Shown in pieces: positions 51,306 to 60,978 of a DNA stretch of 64,000 bases. Within the stretch, counting starts at the first letter, position 1, and every line of letters starts with the position of its first letter. Source of the stretch: Larkinella rosea (lineage in GTDB: Bacteria > Bacteroidota > Bacteroidia > Cytophagales > Spirosomataceae); NCBI RefSeq assembly GCF_003858635.1, contig NZ_RQJO01000015.1, forward strand, positions 124,001 through 188,000, given 5' to 3'. Under the pieces are notes generated by a model. It saw nothing but the letters and a program-made list of their open reading frames with translations. It had not been told where the DNA came from and did no database searches. A program made the position numbers and the translations under genes.

Positions 51306-52757
51306 ATGAAATTACATAAGTCCATTCTTTTTACGGGTCTGCTGCTTTCGACTTTCGCTTGTAAGGATTTCGAAGAAATGAACGTCAACCCGAACAGTCC
51401 GTTGCTGCCCAACACATCCAGCTTGTTTACGGGGGCGATCCGGTCGGTCGGAACCATGAACAGCCAGGTGGGGCCGGGCGGTTTTAACATTACACCGGCG
51501 CTGTACGTGCAGCAGTTCAGTGACGTAACGTATATCGAAGATTCGCGGTATAAAACGATCAATTTCAGCTACAACGGTTTGTATGCCGGACCGCTGGTCA
51601 ATCTGCAGGCCATTATCGATCAGAATACCAATGCGGCTACGAAAGCCAGTGTAGCGATCTACGGGTCGAACAACAACCAGCTTGCGATTGCCCGGATTCT
51701 GAAAACCTATATTTTCCAGTGGATGACCGACCGCTGGGGTGATATTCCATATACGCAGGCGCTGAAAGGTGATCAGAACTTTTCGCCAGCTTTCGATAAA
51801 CAGCAGGACATTTATACCGATCTGTTTAAGCAATACAAAGAAGCTGCGGCTCAGTTTGACGCCGGAGCCGCCGTGAAAGGGGATATTTTGCTGAGTGGTA
51901 ATGCGGCCCGCTGGAAAAAGTTTGCGGCTACCCAACGCCTGCTGGCCGCTTTGCAGCTCTCCAAAGTTGACCCGACGAAAGGCAAAGCTGAGTTTACGGC
52001 TGCACTGGCCGATGGCCCGCTGGCGTCGAATGCGGATAATGTGCGATACACATTTCTGGCCGATGCCAACAACGAAAATCCGTTGTATACCAACTATGTG
52101 CGGAGCAACCGGAAAGATTTTGCGGTGAGCAGCACGTTTGTCGATTACCTGAAAAAAGTAAGCGATCCGCGTTTGACGTATATGGCGGCTACCAACCAGA
52201 AAGGCGAATATGTAGGTGCGCCCTATGCGGTTTTCCCGGCGGCAGGCCCGGCCCAGAATTTCTCGCTCGCGGCTTCAACGGTTGCGGCCCAGGCTGCGCC
52301 CGCCAATATCGTCGTGTATGCGGAAGTACTGTTTGCACAGGCCGAAGCGGCTAAATTGGGCTGGATAACCGGCGACGCCAAAACGCTGTATGAATCGGCC
52401 ATTAAAGCCTCGTTGCAGCAATGGATGGGTACGGCCTATACGGATGCTGCTTACACGGCCTATATTGCTCAGCCGGATGTGGCGTATGCCGATGCCAAAG
52501 GAATCGAGCAAATTGCAACCCAACGCTGGATTGCCCTGTTCAATCAGGGAAATTCGGCCTGGAATTCGTGGCGCCGGACGGGCTTCCCGGTTTTGAAACC
52601 GGCGGCTTCACCCCTTAACGGTGGCACGGCCATTCCGCGTCGTCTGGCCTACCCGGTGGCAACCGAAGGAACTTTGAATACAACGAATTACAATGCCGTT
52701 ATCGCCAGCCAGGGCAAAGACGATCCGTATACGCGGATCTGGTGGGATAAGCAGTAA
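51306..52757 (+). CDS. SusD/RagB-family nutrient-binding lipoprotein (pair 1)
   Basis: A 483-aa lipoprotein with signal ending LLLSTFAC (Cys 19) then KDFEEMNVNPNSP, the NxNP motif being typical of the SusD-like_2 branch. Helical TPR-like region: AIARILKTYIFQWMTDRWGD and IPYTQALKGD; late motifs AEVLFAQAEAAKLGW and IATQRWIALFNQGNSAWNSW. It sits on the outside of the outer membrane as a lid over the SusC barrel. A strong terminator follows at 52790. Confidence 0.93.
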   Translation: MKLHKSILFTGLLLSTFACKDFEEMNVNPNSPLLPNTSSLFTGAIRSVGTMNSQVGPGGFNITPALYVQQFSDVTYIEDSRYKTINFSYNGLYAGPLVNLQAIIDQNTNAATKASVAIYGSNNNQLAIARILKTYIFQWMTDRWGDIPYTQALKGDQNFSPAFDKQQDIYTDLFKQYKEAAAQFDAGAAVKGDILLSGNAARWKKFAATQRLLAALQLSKVDPTKGKAEFTAALADGPLASNADNVRYTFLADANNENPLYTNYVRSNRKDFAVSSTFVDYLKKVSDPRLTYMAATNQKGEYVGAPYAVFPAAGPAQNFSLAASTVAAQAAPANIVVYAEVLFAQAEAAKLGWITGDAKTLYESAIKASLQQWMGTAYTDAAYTAYIAQPDVAYADAKGIEQIATQRWIALFNQGNSAWNSWRRTGFPVLKPAASPLNGGTAIPRRLAYPVATEGTLNTTNYNAVIASQGKDDPYTRIWWDKQ

Positions 52758-52789
52758 GGTAAGAAGTTACCAAATACACCTAATTTGAC

Positions 52790-52829
52790 AACATCCCGTC
52801 CGGAATCCCGGATGGGATGTTGCGTTTTT
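52790..52829 (+). terminator. Intrinsic terminator of SusCD pair 1
   Basis: AACATCCCGTCCGG (52790-52803) pairs with CCGGATGGGATGTT (52808-52821) with one G-T-type mismatch and is followed by GCGTTTTT. Confidence 0.88.
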
Positions 52830-53029
52830 AGCCTAAACGAAAATACAATTCCCGGTTTTACCGAAACTAGGTTTTAAATGAGTCGTACCTAAAAAGGTTG
52901 AGATTTTTGATATTTGCCACTTTTATCTAGTATAAAACCAAATATGATAGAATAAAATATTATGAACTATCAACTATGTAATATTATATTTCGTTACTTT
53001 GGGTATTATTCATTAACCTAGGCTAAAAC

Positions 53030-53191
53030 ATGAAAGAAAATTTACTGATTAACTCACTGTACCTTTCCGGTACAGTGGCCGACTCTCCCCCCCAATTGAG
53101 ATCTATTCGGGCAACCTTCATCCCCGGAACGACCGATTCTCAACTCCCTGACGGTTTTTGTAAACAGTTCGACTTTCCCTGGATCGGGTAA
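53030..53191 (+). pseudogene. Decayed SusC-leader-like relic
   Basis: A 53-codon frame that lies between the two SusCD pairs. Its start region copies that of SusC pair 1: CATTAACCTA, nine bases, ATG at both 48055 and 53011, and shared stretches such as CTTTCCGGTACAGT against CTTGCCGGCACAGT. The peptide (LYLSGTVADSPPQLRS and DSQLPDGF) lines up with the signal peptide and the DSSPLPGV segment of SusC. It ends at a TAA at 53189, so only the first about 50 residues of a SusC-type start remain. The 628-bp gap 52758-53385 holds otherwise only the terminator and AT-rich promoter DNA. Confidence 0.45.
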
Positions 53192-53385
53192 GTCTGGCAT
53201 TACCTGTTTAGGAAACCAGCAGTCTGATTTTTGGCTGACCATTGTCAACAAGTCGTGAGACAACCTTCTCCCGGGTTTGTGTCCCCGTATGCGTATTTGT
53301 ACGGCGGCAAACGCGGTGGATAAACGCGCTATGAAAAAAGTTACCACCTTATTCTTGAATTAACCAAACTAAATACAATTGAATT

Positions 53386-56300
53386 ATGAAAAGATGTCTA
53401 CTCAGTAGCTGGCTACTGTCGATGGTGTTCTGTTTACCCCTATTGGCGCAGGACATTACAGTATCCGGCCGAATTACGGCCTCGGAAGACGGCAGTCCTC
53501 TTCCGGGCGTAAACGTTGTTATCAAAGGAAGTACCCGCGGAACCACCTCCAGCGATCAGGGGACATACCAGATTAGTGTCAGCAAAGGCACGGTTTTGCA
53601 ATTCAGTTTTATTGGTTTTGTGACCCAGAGCGTTACGGTCAACACGCAGACCAAGCTGGACGTTGTCATGAAATCAGACGCTTCACAACTACAGGAAATT
53701 GTGGTAACCGCCCAGGGTATCCGGAAAAACCAGCGGGAAATTGGGTACGCGTATTCAAAAGTATCCACCGAAGACGTTACCGTGGGTCGTTCGCCACAAT
53801 TGGCGCAGGCTCTCTCCGGAAAAGTAACGGGCTTAGCAGTTTACAACGTCAACAACAGCGTTGACCCGGCAGTAAAAGTGGTATTGCGCGGGTATCGTTC
53901 CTTGACCGGGAACAACGAAGCCCTGGTTGTTTTGGACGGTATGCAAACGACTTCAACGGTTTTGGCGATCATCAACCCGAATGACATCGAAAGCATCTCG
54001 ATTCTGAAAGGTGGCCAGGCGGCTACGCTGTACGGATCGGCCGGAATCAACGGCGCGTTGATTATTACGACCAAAAAAGGCGCGAAAGGAAAACTGAAAG
54101 TCTCGTATTCGAACAGTACGAACTTTGAGCAAATCAGCTTCCTGCCCCAACTCCAGGATCAGTTTGGGTCCGGATCACACTACGCAACCTCCTTTGGCGG
54201 AGCAGGTTACAAAACCGACTACCTGGAGCGGATGAAAGACAACTGGCGCTCGTACGAAAACCAGCAGTACGGCGATCGCTTCGATGGTTCGATCCGGATG
54301 CAGGGCCGGACCACGGAAAGTGGCGGCCAGTATATGCTGCCCTACTCGGCCATTCCAAACGCGCGTCGCAAAGCATTCGATACCGGTATTTCAATGAACA
54401 ACCAGGTGAATTTCTCGGGTGGTGACGAAACGAGTTCGTTCTACATGTCGCTCGAAAACCAGAGCATTCACGGAATTGTACCGCATGACAAAAGCAACCG
54501 GACGGGGGCCCGGCTGTCGGCAACGAAAGAATACGGCAAACTGACGGCGGGTTTCAATGCAGCCTACACGCAGGCGTCGTATGACCGGACCTCGTCGGAT
54601 TTCTACAACGACGTGCTCAACCAACCGGCCAACCTGCCCCTGAGTGACCTGCGCGACTGGCAGACCAATCAGTTTGCCAATCCGAACGGTTTTTACAATG
54701 ACTATTATAACAACCCGTATTTCAATGCCGATAATGGCCGGATGAAATACAAGGATTCCAACCTGAACGGAAACCTGAGCCTGAACTTCAAGGCCACGCC
54801 CTGGTTGATGTTTACCGAGCGTTTGGGGGTGATGAACAACTCACGGACGGGTAAAAACACCGTCGGTAAGTTCCTGTATTCCGACTGGGCCAAAACCAAA
54901 TCCTTTATTCCGGCGCCCTTTTTCCGCGACGGTGACGGAACGGGAATCTACCGGGCCATTACCGACCAGCTTGGTTCAGTGCTGGATTACTCAGGTACGG
55001 AAAACGTCATCAACAACGAATTCCTGATTCAATTGACGAAGGACTTTGGCCCGCTTTCAAACAAGTTGATTTTGGGAAACAGCGTTTACCAGAAAACGAC
55101 CAAAGCCATTGCCGTAGGATCCAGCTCCATCGTGGTGCCGGATGTCTACAACGTAGCCAACCGCCAGGGCGAATTGACGGGTGGTGAGATCAGTTCGCAG
55201 GAACGCCGGTTTGGTTACTACGCTGACTTGACCACGAATTACAAGAACTGGCTGATTCTGAACGGTACGTTCCGGTTCGATGCAACCTCCCGGTTCTACA
55301 AACCCGATCGTCCGGCCAACACCTGGTCGTATCCGTATTACGGTGCCGCACTCTCGTTCATTCCGACCGACGCGTTTCCGTCGCTGAAGAACAACATCCT
55401 GAACTACGCCAAAATCCGGTTGAACGCCAATAAAAATGCCAACGACAACATTCCATTGTACGGCCTGGATCTGGCCTATACCAACGGTGCGAACTTCCCC
55501 TACGGCAACACGGTCGGTCTGTCGGTCGGTAACGTCTTGCCTGATGCCAACCTGAAACCGGAAATTGTTTATTCGACCGAAATCGGGGGCGAATTCCAGT
55601 TGTTCAACAACCGGGTCAATATCGATGTATCGGCGTATTCGCAACGATCGAAAGGTCAGGTAATTACGGTGAAGGTTCCGAATTCGACCGGTTTTAATAA
55701 CCTGCTGATCAACGTCGGCGAGACCAAAAACTGGGGTTATGAAGCCGAACTGAAGTATTTGATTGCCAGAGGGGGTAAGTTCTCCTGGGATGCCAGCGTT
55801 CGCTATTCCTTCAATGATAACAAAGTGAATGACCTTTATCCGGGCGTCGATGAATTCCAGCTCAACAACACGTTTGCCTATGCCAATACCAACGTCATTA
55901 AGGGTTCGCGTTTCCCGATGCTGAAAACCGATGGGTATCAGTACGCTCCGGACGGTTCTGGCCGCGTGCTGGTGAATTCAACGACGGGTTATCCGCTGCG
56001 GAACGCGGCTCTGTCGACCCGGGGTGGTGTATTGCCACGGCACATTGCCGGTCTGGGCTCGAAAATGGAATACGGCAACTTTGGCTTTACGTTTAACTTC
56101 GAATACCGGGGTGGCAACGTGATGTTCAGCGATCTGGGCCGTCAGATGACCTTCACCGGAACGGGTAAATGGACCGAAGACCGCACTCCGCACGTCTTCC
56201 CGAACTCAGCCTACCTGGATACGGACGGTAAAACCGTGGTGAACAATACCACGGTTAATGTACGGGAAGCCGAATATGGTTTGTGGGTTGACAACTACCG

Positions 56301-56622
56301 CCTGATCTCCGAAAACTTCGTGGCACCGGCCTGGTTCATCAAACTCCGGGACATCAACCTGTCGTACCGCTTACCGCAGGAGCTGATGACAAAAACGAAA
56401 TTCCTGTCCGGCGCCAGCATTTCCATCTACGGACGGAATGTGTTCACGATCGTGGATAAACTGAATTATTACACGGACCCCGAATTCAGCAACGTCGGCA
56501 ACCAGGCTCCGGGTGCAACGGCCATTCCCGGTATGACCACGGCCAACAGTGTGGGTATCAACACGACCGGCCAAACTCCGCCAGTGCGTCAGTACGGTGT
56601 GAACATCAACCTTACATTTTAG
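53386..56622 (+). CDS. SusC/RagA-family TonB-linked outer membrane transporter (pair 2)
   Basis: A 1078-aa protein with signal MKRCLLSSWLLSMVFCLPLLA, carboxypeptidase-D-like domain (DITVSGRITASEDGSPLPGV), plug (LQEIVVTAQGIRKNQRE, VVLRGYRSLTGNNEALVVLD, SISILKGGQAATLYGSAGIN) and a barrel ending GVNINLTF, the usual aromatic C-terminus. It is clearly different from pair 1 in plug and barrel, so the two probably take different substrates. The gene follows a 628-bp spacer that carries the leader relic and is 22 bp upstream of its SusD partner. Confidence 0.93.
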   Translation: MKRCLLSSWLLSMVFCLPLLAQDITVSGRITASEDGSPLPGVNVVIKGSTRGTTSSDQGTYQISVSKGTVLQFSFIGFVTQSVTVNTQTKLDVVMKSDASQLQEIVVTAQGIRKNQREIGYAYSKVSTEDVTVGRSPQLAQALSGKVTGLAVYNVNNSVDPAVKVVLRGYRSLTGNNEALVVLDGMQTTSTVLAIINPNDIESISILKGGQAATLYGSAGINGALIITTKKGAKGKLKVSYSNSTNFEQISFLPQLQDQFGSGSHYATSFGGAGYKTDYLERMKDNWRSYENQQYGDRFDGSIRMQGRTTESGGQYMLPYSAIPNARRKAFDTGISMNNQVNFSGGDETSSFYMSLENQSIHGIVPHDKSNRTGARLSATKEYGKLTAGFNAAYTQASYDRTSSDFYNDVLNQPANLPLSDLRDWQTNQFANPNGFYNDYYNNPYFNADNGRMKYKDSNLNGNLSLNFKATPWLMFTERLGVMNNSRTGKNTVGKFLYSDWAKTKSFIPAPFFRDGDGTGIYRAITDQLGSVLDYSGTENVINNEFLIQLTKDFGPLSNKLILGNSVYQKTTKAIAVGSSSIVVPDVYNVANRQGELTGGEISSQERRFGYYADLTTNYKNWLILNGTFRFDATSRFYKPDRPANTWSYPYYGAALSFIPTDAFPSLKNNILNYAKIRLNANKNANDNIPLYGLDLAYTNGANFPYGNTVGLSVGNVLPDANLKPEIVYSTEIGGEFQLFNNRVNIDVSAYSQRSKGQVITVKVPNSTGFNNLLINVGETKNWGYEAELKYLIARGGKFSWDASVRYSFNDNKVNDLYPGVDEFQLNNTFAYANTNVIKGSRFPMLKTDGYQYAPDGSGRVLVNSTTGYPLRNAALSTRGGVLPRHIAGLGSKMEYGNFGFTFNFEYRGGNVMFSDLGRQMTFTGTGKWTEDRTPHVFPNSAYLDTDGKTVVNNTTVNVREAEYGLWVDNYRLISENFVAPAWFIKLRDINLSYRLPQELMTKTKFLSGASISIYGRNVFTIVDKLNYYTDPEFSNVGNQAPGATAIPGMTTANSVGINTTGQTPPVRQYGVNINLTF

Positions 56623-56644
56623 TAATCACTGAAATCGTTTTGAC

Positions 56645-58192
56645 ATGAAATTAAAATCGTTTTTCATAATTGCCTTTGTGGCGCTCATTGGTAGTTCCTG
56701 TAAAGAATCCTTTCTGGACATCAATACCAATCCGAACGTTTTGCCGACGGCATCGCCGAGTTTTGTATTCACGAATGCCCTGAATACCACGGCAACGAAC
56801 CTGATCGGGAATAGTGCAACCGGCACGCAGCCCAACGAACTTGGTTATTACTGGGCAGGCCAGTGGTCGCAGGGAAATGGGTATATTATTAACACGACCA
56901 TTTTTGCCTACAACTTCACCAACGGTGATTTCACCTACTGGGATGCCTACTACGACAACCTACAGGATTACCAGTTTGTCATCAACAACGCCGATGCCAA
57001 CAACCAGAAGTACCTGAAAGGCCCGGCCAAAGTGATGAAAGCCATGTTGTATCAGCAGCTGGTGGATATGTACGGCAACATTCCGTATACGGATGCCTTG
57101 AAAGGTGGCGAAGTGCTGGCTCCGAAATTTGATGATCAGAAGGCGGTTTACGAATCACTGATTACGCTGCTGGATGAAGCCATTGCCGATTTGAAGGCCA
57201 ATCCGTTTGCCAGCGCCTTTACGGGGTCCGATATCGTCTTTAAAGGCAGTGTTACGAAATGGGCGCAGTTTGCCAACTCACTGAAGATGAAAATTCTGAT
57301 TCGCCAGTCGAAAGTAGCCGGAAAAGAGACCTACATCAAGACGGAAATCAACAAGATCGTGACCGAAGGCTCCGGTTTCATCACGGGCGAAGATGTCGGA
57401 GTGGGTGGGCCTTCTTTCTTCCTGGCAACCGCCGGAAAACTAAATGGTGTTTACGACCGCTGGGGGTATGATGCCAACGGCGCCAAACGTGCACTGAACA
57501 ACTTCCCGCGTCCGACGCAGTTTTTAATCAATAGCCTGAAAGCCGCCGGTGATACGCTCCGGATGAAGCGGATTGCCTACGCCAACAGTGGCGAAAACGG
57601 TTCGGTACCGGGAACCAGTATTCTGAAAGAAGTGTCGGCTAACTATACGGGAACGCCGTTTGGGGTTAGCTCGGGTTACCTGCCCGCCAACACGACCTCG
57701 CTGGGACCCAGTCTGATTGTAAAAGGCGAATACAACCGTCCGGCGATTCTGATGACCGCGTCGGAAGTTCAGTTTCTGCTGGCCGAAGCCAAACAACGGT
57801 ATTCGGATGTAACCCTGCCGCTGACGGCAAAAGCCTACTTTGAAGCCGGTATCGTACAATCGTTTCGCGTGTTGGGGGCCAATGTCGCCGGTGCCGAAGC
57901 ATTTAAAGGTAGTAAAATCGAAAACTACGATTTCGATGCCTCGTCGAACAAACTGACGGCCATTGCTATTCAGAAATGGATTGCCCTGACCAACTTCAGC
58001 GGTTTGGAAGCCTGGACGGAATACCGCCGTACGAACCTGCCGGTTCTGCCGCAAAGTGTTCAGGTTGCGGATGCCAAACGTCCGGTGCGGTTTTATTACC
58101 CGAATACCGAATCGGGTTCAAACGGAGCCAATGTAACCGCCCAGGGAACAATCGATGCCTTCAGCACCAAGCTGTTCTGGGATGTCGATTAA
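56645..58192 (+). CDS. SusD/RagB-family nutrient-binding lipoprotein (pair 2)
   Basis: A 515-aa lipoprotein, signal MKLKSFFIIAFVALIGSSC (Cys 19) then KESFLDINTNPNVLP with the NTNP motif of the SusD-like_2 branch. Helical motifs: VMKAMLYQQLVDMYGNIPYT, KWAQFANSLKMKILIRQSKV, MTASEVQFLLAEAKQRYSDV and AIQKWIALTNFSGLEAWTEY. It forms the lid of the SusC at 53386. The operon ends at the terminator at 58224. Confidence 0.93.
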   Translation: MKLKSFFIIAFVALIGSSCKESFLDINTNPNVLPTASPSFVFTNALNTTATNLIGNSATGTQPNELGYYWAGQWSQGNGYIINTTIFAYNFTNGDFTYWDAYYDNLQDYQFVINNADANNQKYLKGPAKVMKAMLYQQLVDMYGNIPYTDALKGGEVLAPKFDDQKAVYESLITLLDEAIADLKANPFASAFTGSDIVFKGSVTKWAQFANSLKMKILIRQSKVAGKETYIKTEINKIVTEGSGFITGEDVGVGGPSFFLATAGKLNGVYDRWGYDANGAKRALNNFPRPTQFLINSLKAAGDTLRMKRIAYANSGENGSVPGTSILKEVSANYTGTPFGVSSGYLPANTTSLGPSLIVKGEYNRPAILMTASEVQFLLAEAKQRYSDVTLPLTAKAYFEAGIVQSFRVLGANVAGAEAFKGSKIENYDFDASSNKLTAIAIQKWIALTNFSGLEAWTEYRRTNLPVLPQSVQVADAKRPVRFYYPNTESGSNGANVTAQGTIDAFSTKLFWDVD

Positions 58193-58223
58193 CTGGTAAT
58201 CAATTAGTTAGGTTATAATGTTA

Positions 58224-58255
58224 GAAGGCCACCAAATTGGTGGCCTTCTTTTTTT
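58224..58255. terminator. Intrinsic terminator between SusD pair 2 and lon
   Basis: GAAGGCCACCAA (58224-58235) pairs with TTGGTGGCCTTC (58237-58248), followed by TTTTTTT on the plus strand. It closes the SusCD operon; the convergent lon gene ends 9 bp further and may share it. Confidence 0.9.
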
Positions 58256-58263
58256 ACTCATGA

Positions 58264-60783
58264 TCACAAAACCGTCACTGAGGCTGGAACGGGATCGGGA
58301 TCTTTCTCTTTTTCTTTCGGAAGAATAAACTTCATTGGTTTGGAAACCTGTTGCGGCAAAAGCGCCGTTTCCAGCACCTGATCGACCGTATCGACGTAGT
58401 GAATGGTCAGATCCTGGATGTAATTCGGGTTGATTTCTTCCACGTCCTTGCGGTTTTTCGAGCAGAGCATAATTTCCCGAACTCCCGCCCGGTTGGCCGC
58501 CAGAATCTTCTCTTTGATCCCGCCGACCGGCAATACTTTGCCGCGCAACGTAATCTCGCCCGTCATGGCCAGAAAGGGCCGCACTTTTCGCTGGGTGAAA
58601 ATCGACGCCATTGACGTTAGCATCGTAATCCCCGCCGACGGCCCGTCTTTCGGAACCGCCCCGGCCGGCACGTGAACGTGTAAGTCGTAGTGATTGAAAA
58701 CGTTGTAATCGAGCCCGATCTGGTCGGAATGGGCTTTCAGGTACGACAAGGCCGTTACCGCCGATTCCTTCATGACATCGCCCAACTGGCCCGACAGCGT
58801 CAGGTTGCCTTTTCCACGGCTCAGGCTCGATTCGATGAACAGGATTTCGCCCCCTACCTGCGTCCAGGCTAAACCGGTCACAATACCGGCAATGTCGTCG
58901 TCCGAATACAGATCGCGGTCGAAGATTTCGGCCCCCAGCATTTTCTGAACATCCGCCGGTTTAATGGTTTTCGGATAGCCTTCTTCGAGGGCAATTGACT
59001 TGGCAATTTTGCGAACGAGAGCCCCAATTTTCTGCTCCAGATTCCGAACGCCGGACTCGCGGGTGTAGCTTTCGATGATCCGTTGGATGGCCTTATCGTC
59101 CACCATCAAATCTTTCGGTTTCAAACCATGTTCTTTCCGCTGCTTCGGAATCAGGTATTTTTTGGCAATCTGGATTTTTTCCTCAACCGTATAACCGGTC
59201 AGTTCGATGATTTCCATCCGGTCGCGCAGGGCCGGGTGAATCGTGTCGAGTGAATTGGCAGTCGCAATGAACAGCACCTTCGACAGGTCGTATTCAACTT
59301 CGAGGTAGTTGTCGATAAAGGTCGAATTCTGCTCCGGATCGAGCACTTCGAGCAGCGCCGACGACGGATCTCCGCGAAAATCGGAACTTACCTTGTCAAT
59401 TTCGTCCAGAATAAAAACCGGGTTCGACGAATCCGCTTTTTTGATGTTCTGAATGATTTTGCCCGGCATGGCGCCGATGTAGGTTTTCCGGTGTCCCCGG
59501 ATTTCGGCTTCATCGTGAACACCCCCCAATGCCATCCGGATGTATTTCCGCCCCAATGCTTTGGCAACCGAGCGACCCAACGAGGTTTTTCCGACACCCG
59601 GAGGGCCGTATAAACACAGAATCGGCGCTTTCATGCCATCATAGGCCCGGTCGTTTTTCAGTTTCAGAACGGCCAGGTATTCAATCATCCGTTCCTTTAC
59701 TTTCTCGAGTCCGAAATGGTCGCTATCCAGCACTTTCTGCGCCCGGCGGAGGTCAAAATTATCTTTCGAATACTCATTCCAGGGCAAATCGACCATCAAC
59801 TCGATGTAATTCATCGTCACCGGATATTCGGGTGCCATCGGGTTGATCCGCTGGAGTTTGTTCAGTTCCTTGTCAAAATGAGCATGAACGGAAGGCGTCC
59901 ATTTTTTGCGGGCCGCCCGCATCCGAATTTCTTCCAGGTCGCGGTCGGGGCTGTCCATGCCCAGTTCATCCTGCAATACTTTGATCTGCTGACGCAGGAA
60001 ATAATCGCGTTGCTGCTGATCGATATCCGAGCTGGCTTTGGTCTGAATTTCGCGTTTCAGTTCCAGCAACTGGATTTCGCGCAGCATGTATTCCAGCAAC
60101 AGGGTCGCCTGTTGGGCACCTTCGGTGGTTTCCAGCAATTTCTGTTTATCCGCCACTTCGGCGTTGATGTTCGACGACAGAAAGTGCATCAAAAACATGG
60201 GACTTTCGATGTTGTCGAGCGCGATCCGGGCTTCCTGCGGAATTTCCGGATTTAAACGCAGGATTTTATACGCTGATTCTTTCAGGGATTGAATGAGCGC
60301 TTTCGATTCCTTGCGGTTGGGATTCGGAAAATGATCGTCGATCTGCCGGACATTGGCCGTCAGATACGGTTCTTCCTGAAGGAAGTTGACAATTTCAAAC
60401 CGCTTTTTCCCCTGAATAATGATCGTGATATTTCCGTCGGGCAGCGTAATCATTTTGATGATGTACGCGACCGTTCCCAGGCGGTAGAGGTCGTCGGCGG
60501 TGGGTTCGTCTTTCTGTTGGTTCGACTGGGCCACCACACCAATGATGCGGTTTCCTTTGTAAGCCTTTTTTACTAATTTAATCGACTTCTGTCGCCCGAC
60601 TGTTACCGGAATCACCATTCCCGGAAAGAGTACGGTATTTCGAACGGGCAGAATAGAGAGGTCGTTGGGTACAATATAGTCGTCATCGGCATCATCGGCT
60701 GATCCCAGCGGAACAATTTCAAGATTGTCCAGATCCGAATCCGCCAACCATAATTGAGTATCGTATTTACTAGTTACACTCAT
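58264..60783 (-). CDS. lon: ATP-dependent protease Lon
   Basis: An 839-aa cytosolic AAA+ protease that degrades misfolded and regulatory proteins. N-terminal substrate-binding domain ([20 protein letters not shown]), ATPase with [18 protein letters not shown] (Walker A) and [17 protein letters not shown] (Walker B), and protease domain with the catalytic Ser in [11 protein letters not shown] and Lys in [14 protein letters not shown]. Length is typical for LonA, plus a short acidic N-terminus. An inverted repeat lies directly upstream of the start codon and could mediate stress control. Confidence 0.96.
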   Translation of the reverse strand: MSVTSKYDTQLWLADSDLDNLEIVPLGSADDADDDYIVPNDLSILPVRNTVLFPGMVIPVTVGRQKSIKLVKKAYKGNRIIGVVAQSNQQKDEPTADDLYRLGTVAYIIKMITLPDGNITIIIQGKKRFEIVNFLQEEPYLTANVRQIDDHFPNPNRKESKALIQSLKESAYKILRLNPEIPQEARIALDNIESPMFLMHFLSSNINAEVADKQKLLETTEGAQQATLLLEYMLREIQLLELKREIQTKASSDIDQQQRDYFLRQQIKVLQDELGMDSPDRDLEEIRMRAARKKWTPSVHAHFDKELNKLQRINPMAPEYPVTMNYIELMVDLPWNEYSKDNFDLRRAQKVLDSDHFGLEKVKERMIEYLAVLKLKNDRAYDGMKAPILCLYGPPGVGKTSLGRSVAKALGRKYIRMALGGVHDEAEIRGHRKTYIGAMPGKIIQNIKKADSSNPVFILDEIDKVSSDFRGDPSSALLEVLDPEQNSTFIDNYLEVEYDLSKVLFIATANSLDTIHPALRDRMEIIELTGYTVEEKIQIAKKYLIPKQRKEHGLKPKDLMVDDKAIQRIIESYTRESGVRNLEQKIGALVRKIAKSIALEEGYPKTIKPADVQKMLGAEIFDRDLYSDDDIAGIVTGLAWTQVGGEILFIESSLSRGKGNLTLSGQLGDVMKESAVTALSYLKAHSDQIGLDYNVFNHYDLHVHVPAGAVPKDGPSAGITMLTSMASIFTQRKVRPFLAMTGEITLRGKVLPVGGIKEKILAANRAGVREIMLCSKNRKDVEEINPNYIQDLTIHYVDTVDQVLETALLPQQVSKPMKFILPKEKEKDPDPVPASVTVL

Positions 60784-60791
60784 AGTTAGAT

Positions 60792-60810
60792 GTCTGCCAA
60801 ACTGACAGAC
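60792..60810 (-). promoter_or_regulatory. Inverted repeat directly upstream of lon (candidate stress operator)
   Basis: Read on the minus strand, GTCTGTCA and TGGCAGAC form an 8-bp dyad with one mismatch around GTT, 8 bp before the lon start codon. Its place within the 5' leader fits a repressor site or an activator motif. A stress regulator is assumed only because lon is a stress gene. Confidence 0.4.
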
Positions 60811-60978
60811 TTAGTGTATCACACAGGCTTGATATGTACTGAAAAGAAAGATTGGTATATAGCACAAGGGGTATGCCAAACTAAAAAACAGGCGGATTTG
60901 TCTGTATCGATACAAGTAACGAAAAAGGCGATGAAACTCAAAACGAACTGAGAATCTATGCTCGAATGGCTCCGCTAC

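Noticed and set aside
59913-59922. GGGCCGCCCG inside lon as another copy of the GC-rich insert
   Set aside because: It encodes conserved Arg/Ala residues in frame, matches only partly and lacks palindromic flanks; likely coincidence.
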